64,000 nt of DNA from Notolepis coatsorum (GCA_963971535.1 OZ020592.1:127968166-128032165), one strand, 5' to 3'; numbered from the stretch's first letter, positions 10,491 to 24,779 are shown. Notes: generated from the sequence alone by a model not told the origin. Numbers and translations: made by a program.

Positions 10491-11154
10491 CGAGCGGGCC
10501 CCGTCCCCCCAATAGTACACCGCCTGGCACACTGACCCTGCAGAATAGGCAGTCAGCATGGCCGTAAGCACACAAAAAAGGTTAACCAACGGAAGCAGGC
10601 AGCGCACCGGGGAAAAACCAGGCAACAGGCTGTTAACCCTAGCCTGGAGACTGCGGACGAGACAGGCGCCAGAGGGGACAGCTGAACACAGCCGCCCCGG
10701 CGGAAGGAGCGTAAGCTGGCGGTGTTGCATGACCAAGCCTCCATTTAACAACCCCCACCCAGAGGGGTCGAGGCAGAGAAGGCTGACACGATTGGCAGAC
10801 GTCATGAACGTGCAGGGGCACCCTCAAACGGTGAACCCGGGAGTTGACACTGCTCCAACACATCAGGGAATCAACCACCTCGGTGTTACCCAATGCGGTG
10901 GTTGTTCCTATAACCCCTCAAGAAAAAACTCCAAAACACACCTGCGGGTATACACCGGCTATACCGCAGTACAAGTGTTTCAGTTTCCAAAAAGGGTTAA
11001 CCCAGGCCTACGGGTCGCAAACATCACTTCGGACCGGGCCTGGCGGTACGGGAAGCACAGGGTCACCAGAGGAGGTCAAAAAACCACCCCCACAGGCCCC
11101 TCTTCACCATGCGTGAGAGAGGAGCGAAAAACAATGGAGAACCAGCCCCTAAGC

Positions 11155-11269
11155 ACACCGTACCCGGTATCCCCCGGCGGTCTCCCAACCAAGTACTAAC
11201 CAGGACCAACCTGTGTAGCGGCCGAGATCCGACGAGATCGAGCGCGTACAGAATGGCATGGCTGTAAGC
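11155..11269 (-). pseudogene. 5S rRNA-derived module 2 in DIRS-like copy A1
   Basis: Minus-strand text starts GCTTACAGCCATGCC. It contains CTCGATCTCGTCGGATCTCG, then GTTAGTACTTGGTTGGGAGA followed by CCGCC, then a diverged GGGATACCGGGTACGGTGT end. At 115 nt it is nearly full length, and the block corresponding to the internal-promoter box C is almost intact. The 5' third is more diverged from 5S than sequence 1. The same module lies at the matching place in copy A2, so it belongs to the family. Transcription by RNA polymerase III is possible but not shown. Confidence 0.78.
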
Positions 11270-14200
11270 CATGACGACAGTGCTGAGTAAAAACATACCC
11301 AACCAGGGTCTCCATAGCGCTTAACCCTGTGACACCCAGACCGACCTGGCATTTTTCCCCCTGAAAAAAGCCCAAGTCCCTCAGGGTACCAGAACAGCAG
11401 ATCTGCATCCCCGGCGGACAACGGGTTCAACTGATCTGGACCAGCGTGACCAGAACCAGTCCCGTGCCCTAACCACGCCGACATGCCTACTCCAGGAGAA
11501 GGGCAGATATGCGTGTTGATCTTAACATGAAAAGAAGGCGCCACCCAGACGTTCGGACGAACCGCGCCTGGTGGCCCACCCCAAGGGCGTGAGACCCCAC
11601 TACATATGTTCAGATCCATCCCGTCATCATCCCCCAGACATGAACGAGAATCCGTCGACAACCCACCCAGGTCATGGGATGTGGTCGCCGGAAGAGGAAA
11701 AACCCCCATCTCAGTTGCTTTATAAAAACGCTGTTTCAACCACAAGCAACCAAGGCGTGCCAGTCAATCGCCTGTTTACAGCGAGCTAGCACTATACGTG
11801 CGTCGGGACACACCCCCATCAATGAACAGGCTATTTAGACCTGTCATTGAATCCCCAAGGCGCCCAGGGGAACGACAAGAGGGGTGTGACACTCCCTAAC
11901 TCCAACACTTCTGGAATAGAAAGAAGGAAGCATCAACAGTATGTATCCCAGTCTACACAGCCGGGGTAAAAAATTTTCACATTTTTACATCCCACCACCC
12001 TCCCATAGGAAAGAGACGGGGATCCCCAGAGAGACTTCCCACGCGAGCTGTACAGATTGAAAAGAATATATTGCACCTTGAGCCATGTAAAAAACTGGTT
12101 TTAGGGCCTCCGGGGAAGAGGCACCGAACCCATACACACTCAATAAACGAATTGAATCGAATATACATACAATAGAAAAGGACCCTTCTAGAGGGTCCAC
12201 TCACTTTGACAATCTGAGGAGGAAGGCTCTGTACTCTGATGGAGGCTTCCTCACATGGAAGAAGGAGTCCGAACTCACAGAAGGCCTGAGTAGGCGCTTG
12301 GTGAGGAGGAGCCCTGACCACCCCCCCTGAAAACAGATCCATCACATGGACCTGAACAGCACACGGAAGTCCTACCAACAGAGACGCGCACGGTGACGTA
12401 CTCTATGGCGGGGGAATTCCTGCGGTGCACACGCCCAATATACCAGGCCGTGGGACCAGGAACTCCCTCTCCCCCCCCCCCCCCCCCCCCCCCCCGTAAC
12501 GTGCCGAACCGCCACGTGACGGGAACCTTGAAGGACAGGGGGTGTACCCCTGACCGACAGAACAATGGGGAGAGGAAAGGTTACCAGTTCACCCCTTTAC
12601 GACCCCACACCCATGATACGACGTAACGACAAAAAGAGAATATGACACAGTCATAGTCAGCTCTATGAAGCGTTTCACAGCTCCACACAGCGCATGAGCT
12701 AACCTGCTATCTGATTTTTACTAAGGAAAAACACAGAATAGAGAAGGCTCTAAGAACCCCGGTCCAACATACACATGTGCTTCTGTGGCCAGTACAACCC
12801 AGTTGTAGGTCACATGACACACACAACCCATCATCACCTACAAAAAAATGGCAAAAACACTCAACAGAGGAACGCCGTTTTTTTCACAATGAGAGAATAC
12901 ATCATTCTTGATTAGTATCGACCACAGGCCTTGCTAAGCACACATGACAGCAACCAAACCAATTTCCCTTTAGGAAATAAGTTTCTCCAGCAGATTTAGC
13001 ACAACCTCAGCAATCAAGCTAAGAGTCACATCGTATCCCTACCACACAAAAGACACAATTAATGCACAACATGTCTGATAGGAGGTGATAAAGTCCCCAG
13101 GGAACCGGGGGGGAAAAACACAATCCTCCTATTTTACCCTCAATACGGCCAGTTAAAACAGGAAAACCTGTTAATGTGTGAACTCACTGTTCATTGTCAT
13201 TACAGTCTGAGAAAGAACATTCTTTTACTCACTTGTCACCAAGCATAGCTTCATAGGTCAGTTGCCTTAGTAGTGAGTACACGGTACACATAAACACCAT
13301 GATGTTTCTCACACAACAACCAGATCAATACATCACGATCTGCACGGAGAAGCTAACTGCCAGTGACAAAAACAGCTCACACACAACCCGCAACGTATCC
13401 CAAATGCATTGCAACAACACACGTTTTGGGAAAAAACACCGTTATTCACAATACATTTAGCAAAGTAAAACCAGAAGACGTGTTATGAGGTCTGGCCAAC
13501 CCCGTACCTACCCGGAACGCAGATCAGCGAAGTGCAGTCACAAGACACCGTAGAACACAGCCGTCCTGTGTTGTTCGACCCGGGCAGCGTCGCCGCTCCA
13601 CCAGTCGCTACAGTCCTCCTTGTTGACGCAATCCCCGTCTAGGCTCAGGCAGGGTCGACGAACATCCCCTGTCAAGGATGACGTCGTGGTCAAGAGTGTA
13701 AAACATGTTAAAATCAAAGCACGTTCAACAGAATAGCATCAAGCTAACGGCTGCCCAACCGTTCGGGTGCTATTGCTTCCGCTCGCGAGACGCCGATCTA
13801 ACGACGCACGCGATCAGAAGCGAGCTCCCGGCGGCGCGCGAGAAGCTAAGCTACCCCGCGCCAGGCCACTGACCGGCTAACCGTAAGCCATGAACATGTA
13901 AACAATGACATAACACTCACCCAGACAGGCCGCCGTTCTGAACCCCTCCTCACTTTTTAAGAGAAAAGAGAAAACAAGACGTCAACACCGCTTCACAACG
14001 GTGACATTACCACGTCCGGCGGAATCAGCACAGTACCAACTGGCCTGTATAGCTGACTTTGAACATGAATCTGCCGCTATCGCACATTACATGCACATAT
14101 CCCCTCGTGAAGGAATACTCTCATTTGGATATGAAAGATGGGGTCTTAACACGGTGACAGAGAGAATCCACTCGTCCAGAACACACAGGGATCACCAGTG

Positions 14201-15164
14201 TCAATGGTCGCGGCCCACTAGTTAAAACTATAATGGTCGCCAGACCAAGGCCTTCTGTCGCCTAGGCGGCTAAACAAAGGACCCTAGCCTGGGGCCGGTT
14301 TCCATAAACTTTGTCAAGTAGCCCCCATAGCACTAACAGACAAGTGGAGCCCGCCAGCAAACACTACTCACCCAACCTGGAACGCACCGCTCCTCACAAC
14401 AGCGGCATGTCCGACAGTTCAGCTGTGGCCTGACAGGTTTCACCCCAACAAACACAGCAAGGAACTGCAGTTGAGAAGCATGCAGCGGCGTGCTCCCAAT
14501 ACGAAAACCGGTGGAGGGTTTTTAGAATGATCATCATCTTCTAGACACTCCAGTACGAAGACAATATCGCCGTATTTTCTCGAAAATAGTGAGAGAGAAA
14601 ATAAAGATATGATGTCAACGTATCCTTGTTTCCCAAGCTGTTCCTAATCCAATTTCTTCCATCATGGTGTCAAGTGTGGGGATCTACCGAGGCACCTCTT
14701 CCTTGTGGTGAAAGCGAGAAGGAGGAGAGCAGGTGACCACACACCTGCTTATGAAGGTAAGCTGATGAGGGGTGTGGTCAGACTAATACTGGTATTAGAG
14801 GTACATTTGTGGTTTATTCAGTATGCGTGCACGTACGCGAGATAGTGCAGTAGCGATGCCAAGCTAAGCCACTAACGATACAGAACTATAAACGAGTGGA
14901 TAGATATAGAGGACGGGCCTACATCTAACGGTATTCATGAATGCCAATCCAACGCGCTGGAGAAAATCCATCAACACCACCAAGTCGACGGTCTGGGCAT
15001 TGAACTGGCCCAACTCCTGGAACTGTCCGAGATGCTGATAACTTTTTCCCACTTTCGCTTGCATTAGACTCCTCTATATCTATCCACTCATTTATAGTTA
15101 ACGGGTACGTTAAATCAAACGCAACGTTGTCCAATCACAATGCGTGGTCGGACCTACCTGTTGT

Positions 15165-15651
15165 TGTTTTTTTGGTCTTTTTCCCCCTCCATTTTCCTCC
15201 GATTTTCTCCCATCCCAATGTTAGTCGTATGCCAATTCCCAGTCCCTTCCTGGTCGCTGCGCTTTACCCCCCACAGTCAGATCATTTGGGAGAGTGGAGG
15301 CTACCACGTGCTTCCTCCGACACACGTCCAGCCAATCACCGCTTCTTTTCACCTGGCAGCGCGGATTCTCATTGAGAGGGCGTAGCGTGTGGGAGGACCA
15401 CACTATCCCCCTCACGTCCAATCCGCGCTTAGCAGGCGCCCCGACCGAACTGTAGGAGTCGCTGTTTACAACGACCCGGACCCACCCCGCCAGCTTCTCC
15501 CACCCTCTGATACAGCCAATTGTATCAGTGCAGACGGCCAGCCAAGCTGGTGACAACCCCGGAGCTGTGAGCTGGATTCGAACAGGCGAACCAAGCTCAC
15601 AGCTCCGGGGCTGGTGACGAACGCAATCTCCGCTCGACCACCTAACCGCCT
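15165..15651 (-). mobile_element. tRNA-derived SINE with 17-bp TSD
   Basis: The minus strand starts near 15651 with a tRNA-like head and has a B-box-like TTCGAATCC near 15570. It carries the core TTGTAAACAGCGACTCCTAC shared with the SINE at 40976-41476. The tail by the left edge is A-rich. The 17-mer TCGGACCTACCTGTTGT flanks it exactly (15148-15164 and 15652-15668), the signature of LINE-assisted insertion. The internal duplication GAGCTGTGAGC appears twice, inverted, near the head. Confidence 0.88.
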
Positions 15652-15668
15652 TCGGACCTACCTGTTGT

Positions 15669-16884
15669 ATAATATCCCATATTGTGTCATATCAACGTAA
15701 AACGTGTGTCGTTACCTTGTTAAAAATATTATTAAGAAAATTAACCCTCAACATTACCAATAATAACCAATCAACCTCAGATCAATATCCTCAATATCAG
15801 AATGATCAGTATAAATCAACTCACACACCAAAACATAAGTGTATGATTGTTACCATTCCATTCCTGCAGATATTCCAAATAATGCACCTTCTCACCCTTG
15901 TATACAGTTTGTCTAAATAAAAGTCTGTGTAACACAGTTCGATACACATCAGGAGCCAGGGAGAGGTATATTCCCCCCCCCCCAAAGGGTCTATTATCAT
16001 ATCCTTGCATCAGTGAGTAACGCAACAACGATATTCAGTGTAGACAGAGTAGAGAAATATCGCTTGGATCAGATCCCAGAAATCAACGGTGCAGCTAAAG
16101 CTCCTGTTCTAGCGAACCAGTTCCAAAATACAGACGGCGCAGCTAGGCGGCGATGACACGGATGATTTGAATGTCATTTCTCGATGAAGTGCTGTTCTGT
16201 TATGTGCCACCAGGAGGTGCAAAGCCTGACAGAAAGCCATGATGTCGTGTTCCCGATTTGCAGCGTTGATAGGATAGCCACAGCATTACAGAAATAGGTA
16301 TTGGAAGCCATAGCTCACAATGAAGAATATTTATATTGTGATGAGCGTTGAGACTCACCACGGTTCAAATACAAACAAATTTGAAGGTCCACACAAGAGC
16401 AATATCAATCAATAAGAATATTTATTGAATAAGGGCAGAATCCAGTTCGATAGGCAAGAGAATGGTTGTAATACAGTCCGATGGTCAAAAACACAAAACA
16501 GGCTCTCGTACAGAAAAAAGGATTGTTCAATACTCAGGGTAGTCATCCGGTCCAGGGTCAGGACACAAGGGGGTTTCTCAGCCAGTCTAGGGTCCAGTAC
16601 ACAATGAACACCTTCTCGCCTTCACCTCTCCTCTCACTAGCTCTCACCTCGCAAAACTCAGAATATCTCAATCTCTCTCTCTATGTCACAACTCCAACCT
16701 CACCTCCACTCAACTTACTTCTGACTAACCTAGTGGCTTTGTAGTGTGTGTGTCTGGGGTGTGTGCACGTGAGATGTGGGTGAACTAATGATGTGCAGGT
16801 GTGTTCTATCAGTACTAATCAGCTACCTAATTGTCTCTACTCCTTCCGTGGCAATAATATCTCCCATCCTTCACATATCCATGA
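15669..16884. other. 1.2 kb with no recognised gene
   Basis: AT-rich sequence with a poly-C tract near 15974. The stretch around 16340-16520 (tracts ending in AATATTTATTGAATAAGGGC and AGAATGG) faintly resembles the edge of an old LTR element, but I cannot define ends. No host exon is supported. Confidence 0.35.
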
Positions 16885-17035
16885 GAGGGGGGCAGTGGCG
16901 GACTGGCCATCGGGACGTTCGGGACGAATCCCGATGGGCCGGAACCAAAGTAGGCTGGTCCAAAAAAAAAAAAAAAAAAAAAAAAAAATTATACTTTTTT
17001 TTTAATTTTTTTTTTTTTTTTAATTTTTTTTTGGG

Positions 17036-18259
<1,224 letters not shown>

Positions 18260-18261
18260 CG

Positions 18262-19085
18262 GCAATAAAACAATAAACAAGTTGCATAAACTAAATCAGA
18301 TTAAAAATGATCACAGTTCGGGTTTGCCTTAAGATGCAGTTTAAGATGGGTCTTGAACATGGAGTATGTACGGCACTCTATAATCACAACTGGTAGGCTA
18401 TTCCAGTAGTTACCACTTTTAACAGAGAATACAGTTTTTGCAATGGTAGTATACCGAAAAGGCACCTTACAGTCCCCTCTACTGATGGCCCTGGTGGTAA
18501 TGCCAGTGTCTGCTTTCTGTTGGATGAACTCATTCAATGGGGGAGGGGCAAGTCCATGCAGAACCTTGTACATGAAGCAAGTATATTTGAAAACTTGGAA
18601 ATTCTCTAAACTTAGCATGTTATGTTTTTCTAAAACATTACAGTGATGAAATGAAATTGGTTTCCTATCAAATACTTTTATGGCTTTTTTGTAGAGTAAT
18701 TCTATTGGTATAAGAGTAGTGACATATGAAAGAGACCAGTTGATAAAACAGTACTCGATGTGTGATAAAATCATTGAATGCAGAAACATCCTTGCAGCAT
18801 TAACTGGCAGGCAGGGCCTGATCTGCCTGAAGTTTTCGATGTTAAACTTGACTGTGTTTGTCACTTTCTTCACATTACTTTTTGAAGGTCAATGTAGAGT
18901 CCAATGTGACCCCAAGATACTTGAATTAATGTACAATGTCCAGCTCCGCCTCTCCCAGAAACACATTAGAGTGAGTGACCTCTACTGGTGACTTTGTGAA
19001 CATCATACACACTGTTTTCTTGGTGATAAGTGAAAGACATGCTTTTGTTAGCCAGTCTTGAATGAGACATGAGACATCAGTGAAT
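18262..19085 (-). mobile_element. LINE ORF2 3' fragment (CR1/L2-like) inside the hAT
   Basis: From 18873 to 18301 the minus strand is open for 190 codons with F-L-H-S-M-I-L-S-H-I-E-Y-C, then L-Y-K-K-A-I-K-V-F-D, then G-L-A-P-P-P-L, then Y-W-N-S-L-P, ending K-A-N-P-N-C-D-H-F. These are C-terminal blocks of jockey-superfamily LINEs. More degraded coding sequence extends to about 19085. It is 5' truncated, without catalytic motifs. It probably inserted into, or was captured by, the surrounding hAT. Confidence 0.75.
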
Positions 19086-19132
19086 GAGATTCACGTTTCC
19101 TCCCAACCGCGAGTAGGCCTAGAAGCGCAGAA

Positions 19133-19310
19133 ATGGAGAATGCAAAAAAAGAAAGGGTGGAGCTGAAAAAGCTAGAATTGCTAGTAAAAGACGCAGAACA
19201 ATGTTCTAAAATTACAGACATGTTTAGTAGAGGAAGGGCTGGCGTTAGAGTAGCTGCTGCTGCTAATGATGATGAAGTTCAAGTGGAAGGAACCAACAGT
19301 AACATGAAAG
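19133..19310 (+). CDS. Candidate first exon of hAT transposase
   Basis: The frame from ATG 19133 reads M-E-N-A-K-K-E-R-V-E-L-K-K-L, then A-E-Q-C-S-K-I-T-D-M-F, then V-R-V-A-A-A-A-N-D-D-E, and reaches a donor-like AAAG|GTGCGT at 19310/19311. A basic start followed by an acidic stretch is usual for the N-terminus of TTF/BED-type hAT transposases. Splicing to the acceptor at 22747-22748 keeps the frame open (phase 1). The intron would contain the nested hAT. No domain proof. Confidence 0.4.
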
Positions 19311-19999
19311 GTGCGTGCAGTAGCCTAGTGCATATTCTACTGTTGGTGTGTGCCGGTTCATGAGGGCTAGCTAGCCTATACTAGTTCTTGCAGTGATTTC
19401 AGTCATTCTATTACAAGACAATGTGCTTTCCGTATTCCTGATTCCTTACAGCACGTGGACGTAAATAGTCGTGACTCGTGACGTTTTTTCTCTGACTAAA
19501 AGTTTAGTTAGCAATGTTAGGACTAGTGCCCACCACAGCATCAGAAGCTAAAGTGCTAACCTAGAGAGCCAATCAGAACCTAGGACGGGCTGCAAATTAA
19601 TTGGCTACTAATATTATAATAGTAAATACTCAAATAAAATACTATTATGTTCCCTTTCAAATGTTCATGTTGATATAATATTGGTAATCTAATTGATTGA
19701 ATTGATTAGTTGCCATTTTACATGCTTAAATAAGATGTACCTTAGAATTCCCAACAGTTAGCCATGTTCTCGATTAGTCTCATCCATGGCCGTAGCCAGC
19801 TATGAGGTCACCGAGGTCCGGACCTCGGTAACTATTTGTAACTATTAAAAAAAATATATATATAATTTTTTTTTTTTTTTTTTTTTGGTCAACGACCGGC
19901 CCACTACTAGGCTGAGACATCGGCCCATTGGTACTGACTGACACTGGGCTGGCCCAATCACATCTCTTACTAAGCACCCCCCCCGCCAGTCGTGCAGGT

Positions 20000-20622
20000 A
20001 TATGACTGAGAGGGGGGCTGGTACATGACTGAGATGGGGCTGGTACATGACTGAGAGGGGGCTGTGGTACATGACTGAGAGGGGGCTGTGGTACATGACT
20101 GAGAGGGGCTGGTACATGACTGAGAGGGGGCTGTGGTACATGACTGAGAGGGGGCTGTGGTATATGACTGAGAGGGGGCTGTGGTACATGATTGAGAGGG
20201 GGCTGGCTGGTACATGACTGAGAGGGGGCTGGTACATGACTGAGAGAGGGCTGGTACATGACTGAGAGGGGGCTGGTATACATGACTTAGAGGGGGGCTG
20301 GTATACATGACTGAGAGGGGGCTGTGGTACATGACTGAGATGGGGCTATGGTACATGACTGAGATGGGGCTGTGGTACATGACTGAGAGGAGGCTGGTAC
20401 ATGACTGAGAGGGGGCTGGTACATGACTGAGAGGGGGCTGGTACATGACTGAGAGGGGGCTGGTACATGACTCAGATGGGGCTGTGGTACATGACTGAGA
20501 GGGGGCTGGTAGATGACAGAGGGGGCTGGTATACATGACTGAGAGAGGGCTGGTACATGACTGAGAGGGGCTGGCTGGTACATGACTGAGAGGGGCTGGT
20601 ACATGACTGAGAGGGGGCTGGT
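20000..20622. repeat. Minisatellite with TACATGACTGAGAGGGGGCTGG unit
   Basis: Roughly 28 units of 20-26 bases, each built on TACATGACTGAGAGGG followed by GGCTGG or GGCTGTGG. The two endings alternate in blocks. The array lies near the left end of its host hAT, as the GGCCAGTGTGTG array does in the outer hAT. Open frames on the minus strand are artefacts. Confidence 0.93.
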
Positions 20623-21649
20623 ACCATGTATTGGGCATCATTGTAGGTCAAACCATTAAAAAGTTAATTTCCACGGCAGCCATTTTGGATTTTGGTCTCT
20701 CACAAATTTCCCCCGCCTTTTTAAAAAATCCATTGAGAAACGAAGTGCCACAGATGACCCAACTACTAGGTCCATATCGTATCATCATAATATTATTTTT
20801 TAAATCATTAGGATAAGGGTTCCCTTGATAAAGATGCATGAAAAGGCTGTATAATATACAACACCAGTAGCTCAACTGCAAAAACTGCTTTTTTATTTGA
20901 TTAGATTTATTTGGAAATTAAAAACACATCATAAAAACAAATGATCTTGACCAATTTGTATTCCTGAGGATATCACCTAAAAGCATTCATTAACAAGCAT
21001 TAACACTTATTTCCAAGGTGGTCCTCGATGGAAGACATAAAAACACAGCACATTATAGCCTACTCAACTGCAAATTTTTCCTCAACTGCAAAAATGTATG
21101 CCTACTTATGTATTAGCCTACAGGGAAAAACACATTCACAACAGGCAGCAAAGTTTGTTTTCAGCCAAGTATGGTAATAAGGTAACTATTAGGATATATA
21201 TGGTATGGATTACTTACTCTTAATAACTTATTACTATCTGTGGTAGCTCTAGTCTCCACCTACACAAATTGTTTTTGTGCTGTCCATTGATCATGCACCT
21301 TCACGTGGTAGGCACATAGGTCAAACTCCCCAAACAAACACACCATTGATTTAATTGCCATATAAGATGAATATAAAACAAGAAGGTGATCTATTAACTG
21401 TGTAAACCTTATGCAATATTCATCATTGATATTTGAATACTTGAAATCTGTATGAACTGAGTAGTTAGTATCAAATGAAATAAGATGGAACTGCTCCATG
21501 CATTCATTGAATAAACAACTATTTTCTCATTACCAGTATGGTATTGTTTAAATTGTACAGCTTTTTGCACATCTTTGTCAGGGGATTCCAACAATTCTGG
21601 ACCTGAATGTACCAGTTAATTGTAATCATCTCTCTCTCCTTATGTCTAG

Positions 21650-21774
21650 TCAAGCCAGGTTGTGGAGGAGAGAGACATGGATGAACAGGCTATAGACTAC
21701 GTTGCCCATCCTGAGCCTGCTATGATGCAGGTGTTTTTACATCACCACCCAAAACAAGATTCAGCCAAGAGCGA
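21650..21774 (+). CDS. Candidate exon of a TTF-type hAT transposase
   Basis: A pyrimidine tract and TCTAG at 21630-21649 precede a 125-nt open stretch, which ends at GCGA|GTGAGT (21774/21775). It reads S-S-Q-V-V-E-E-R-D-M-D-E-Q, then I-D-Y-V-A-H-P-E-P, then M-M-Q-V-F-L-H-H-H-P-K-Q. F-x-x-H-H-P-x-Q opens the TTF-like zinc finger domain in many fish hAT and ZMYM-related proteins. Downstream exons are missing, so this is a relic. Confidence 0.45.
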
Positions 21775-21988
21775 GTGAGTACACTGGTCCACTTGTCCAT
21801 GGCACTTACTACCCAGCTTTGTAATGGGTTGGGGGGGGGAATAGTACAGTAGGTACGCATATTTAAGGGGACCGTAAGGATGGTGTACTGGTGGGTGGTG
21901 TCCGACCGATTATAGTGGGCCGGTCTGGGCCAAAAAAATAAATGGACCTCCCTAATTTCTAAACCCTGGCTACGGCCCTGGTCTCATC

Positions 21989-22580
21989 TACATGTTTGTA
22001 GATAACCACAGCTAACTAGCTTAAGCTAACAACTAGGTCAACTACTACCCCGTAGTTAAACAAATGTGATTGCATATAACAGCTAACTGCTACAGCTAAG
22101 TTGGTAGTTAGCCTATTCCATTAACGTTGAATGTATTTATGAAGGTTGTTGATGGTGGTTGGCGCTGAATAGCAGACATGATTCCGTCAGTCTGCCACAG
22201 GGAAGCTGTGTTTGCTGATGCTGCTCACGACCACCAGTAGCGTATGACTGTGTGAGTGTGAATGCTTGATGGTTTCTGTGAAGCGCTTTGTGGAACAATG
22301 CTGATATACAGTTAAGAATGAGTAATTCGCTTTTGGTTTTTAAGAAAATGGTTTGTAAAGCTATTTTTGAAAACTACAAGGGTGAATAATACTGTTTTTT
22401 TTTGCTATTTTCTTTTAGAATACTGTTTTGGAGTCTTAATTTTTTAAATTTTTGTTAAGATTATAGGACAGGCATAGGCTATATAAGCATTGCTTCAGTC
22501 TGTACCTTCTCAGTCACTGTAAAATCAAATATTGTTAAATGATGGTGTATATTGTATTGTGTGAGATGATGACTGAATAA
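21989..22580. other. Outer hAT interior, unassigned
   Basis: Non-coding stretch between the nested hAT and the (CTA)n array, with several GCTAAC(T) words. Nothing recognised. Confidence 0.4.

Positions 22581-22675
<95 letters not shown>
22581..22675. repeat. (CTA)n microsatellite
   Basis: About 32 uninterrupted ACT/CTA units. Minus-strand poly-valine frames are artefacts. Confidence 0.95.
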
Positions 22676-22677
<2 letters not shown>

Positions 22678-22748
22678 TGGGTGTTTTCAAATGGCTGAAA
22701 AACAAATTCAAGCCATTATTATTGATTGCTGATGTTCTTCTTATGCAG

Positions 22749-22860
22749 TTGACTCTGAGGAAAGAGAGAGCGCCCAGTCCAGCACAGCTGACCCTGAGGG
22801 GAGAGAGAGTGCCCAGTCCAGCACAGCTGACCCTGAGGGGAGAGAGAGAGCCCAGTCCAG
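22749..22860 (+). CDS. Candidate second exon of the outer hAT transposase, with a 39-bp internal repeat
   Basis: The acceptor TTCTTCTTATGCAG ends at 22748. In the frame set by the 19133 exon the text reads V-D-S-E-E-R-E-S-A-Q-S-S-T-A-D-P-E-G-R-E, then repeats S-A-Q-S-S-T-A-D-P-E-G-R-E. Three 39-base units are visible (22752 on). An acidic serine-rich N-terminal linker is common in hAT transposases. The frame runs on into the GA microsatellite, so the true exon end is unclear. Confidence 0.35.
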
Positions 22861-23144
<284 letters not shown>

Positions 23145-23669
23145 CAAGCTCTTGGAATGGGTGTCTGGGAGGAAGTGGGGGGTCTTTCGATGTTGATTAA
23201 ACGGCAAGCAACTAATGTCATGAGTGCCAAATCAAAGGACAATAAATCCAATCTAACTGAAATTGTGTAGCACAGACCTTTTCTATGGATCAAAACCTCA
23301 ATATTATTATGGTGTAGTTAATACTTCATGTATCCTTAATCCCTAGGCTAATGAGGCACTAAGATGTTAGTAAAAAAAAAAACATATGCCAATGACAGGA
23401 AGTAACGGTATATGTATGTGTGTGTCTCTGTGTGTGTGTGTGTGTGTGTGTGCACTGTGCATGAGTGCACATCTAGGGGCGGTGTGTAGATTTGGTCTCC
23501 CTGATGTTGACTCCTTAGCCACAGCCTTGGGTTGTTTAATACTGGACAAGTGTTTCATAACGGCCGTTGTGTGGGCCGGTTTCGGGGCCGGTGCGTGGGC
23601 CGGTGTGTGGGCTGGTGCGTCTGAATGTCCCGGGCTGAATTTGTGTCCCAGTCCGCCACTGGAGGGGGG

Positions 23670-24779
23670 TGGGGTGATATCTGCCACAATATCAATTTGA
23701 CATTCATCACTTATGATGATGAAGTTAAGGCAACCTTTCTCTGGCTTTTGAAAATGTAGGTGAGCAGCCGAGATAAATCACTGATCGAAGCACAACTTTC
23801 CAAAAATGATTACTAATAAGCGAAGATACAAGATCATCATGAAATATTATTTTACGGTGGTTCCACGATAACAAGAAAGCACGGTCTAGAGGTCTGGACA
23901 CCTCTGAAGGTGACTGAGCTCAGCTGGATGAATCAGGTGAAATTCCACTTTGGCCTTGGTGTGATTTAGATTCCACCTCCTTGTTCTGTAAAGTAATTCA
24001 GAACAGTAATTGGTCTATAATGTACCTTAGAACGGGGGAAAAGGTGGAGTATATGAGAAAGCAATGGCTCTGACAGCTCTAAACATCTAAATGTCTATTT
24101 TATGTGTATCAGTGACAATCAAACCGTAAACGAAGAGGCCTATTACATTACTACAATACATTTTAATCTAATCTTGATCAGTCGCAAATTGTTCATTCAC
24201 AATATTTTCACAGGGGTTAGCACAAACGGAGTGCAATGCTTAGCCTCTCCCTTCCATTATAAGGAGCAGGCGGGGCATTTCTGTATGCAAATTCAGGTGT
24301 ATGAGAACACGCTTTCAGTTTAAGAATGAGTGACATTCTTCATTCAGGGGATCGTAGCTGCGATCATATTGGCCATTTACGAGCACCTTGCCATGCGTTC
24401 AGGTATCCGGAGATCTACCGTAAGTTTCCTCTTGTGAAATTCAAGAATGAGGTCCAATGACCATAGAGAGGGGTGGAGCTGTAGCCCCTGGCCTCTCACC
24501 TACAGATGCAGCTCTTAGGACTCTGAGCTCTGCTCTGCACTGCTACTGAGGTAATCATGCACCATTAACCTGGCAGTGCTGTTAACGAGTTGTTAACGAC
24601 ACTGCGCCCTTGCAGTAGAGGTGCAATTTTTAAGAGCTGGATCTTTTAGGTGTGAACTACGTTATTGTTTGGGTCAACCAAAATGATTCCTCCACAATGT
24701 GAACCCGGCTACCCATGTAGGTCACTCACGGTACACCCGAGAATAAGCTTCTCTTCCGTCTGACAGCAATGGAGTAGCG
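23670..24779. other. 1.1 kb of mostly unique sequence, no gene called
   Basis: Includes AT-rich sequence and a 24200-24480 stretch with CATTCTTCATTC-type words. I see no exon, RNA or transposon end that I can support. This is one of the least repeat-like stretches of the window. Confidence 0.35.

Larger units (their letters stand above)
9568..14883 (-). mobile_element. DIRS-architecture element, family A, copy A1 (fossil, no recognisable DIRS genes)
   Basis: It is flanked by AAC on each side (9565-9567 and 14884-14886). Inverted terminal repeats of about 190 bases begin CTGTTAGTTAGGGG on the left (9593) and CTGTATCGTTAGTGG on the right (inverse). A 25-base hairpin-like leader precedes the left one. 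An internal complementary region follows at 9804-9898. Split inverted repeats plus an internal complementary region next to one end is the layout known for DIRS retroelements, and family B in this window has it together with DIRS coding remains. I find no reverse transcriptase, RNase H, Gag or tyrosine recombinase here on either strand, so this looks non-autonomous. Strand is inferred from family B, where the internal region lies at the 3' end. Confidence 0.65.
9546..15116. repeat. Small foldback element split by DIRS-like copy A1
   Basis: Left of the DIRS-like element the text is TTTAACATAACATACCCGTTAAC. Right of it is TATAAACGAGTGGATAGATATAGAGGA. Further on, at 15069-15116, is the inverse complement of both joined together: TCCTCTATATCTATCCACTC, then ATTTATAG, then TTAACGGGTACGTTAAAT. 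The arms pair only if the DIRS-like element and one AAC are removed. This defines the pre-insertion target independently. Confidence 0.65.
19785..21980 (+). mobile_element. 2.2 kb hAT nested in the larger hAT, exact 8-bp TSD
   Basis: It starts CATGGCCGTAGCCAGC and ends CCTGGCTACGGCCCTG. Both sides carry GTCTCATC (19777-19784 and 21981-21988). It holds a 22-bp-type minisatellite (20000-20622) and a candidate exon (21650-21774). Being inside the 16893-23661 element, it is the younger insertion. No catalytic transposase remains. Confidence 0.88.

Noticed and set aside
10558-11199. 213-codon open frame in DIRS-like copy A1, partly open in A2
   Set aside because: It runs across GC-rich sequence and the 5S module, its downstream part is not kept in frame in A2, and no domain is recognisable. 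Best seen as chance.
9568-14883. CACTA/EnSpm or Harbinger DNA transposon (3-bp flank)
   Set aside because: Ends do not start CACTA or GGGCC/GGCC, and neither family is known for an internal complementary region. The shared layout with family B, which has DIRS coding remains, fits better.
14925-15134. 69-codon minus-strand frame starting M-D-N-V-A-F-D-L-T-Y-P
   Set aside because: It looks protein-like at the start but crosses the arm of a foldback element and has no recognisable domain or splice signals.
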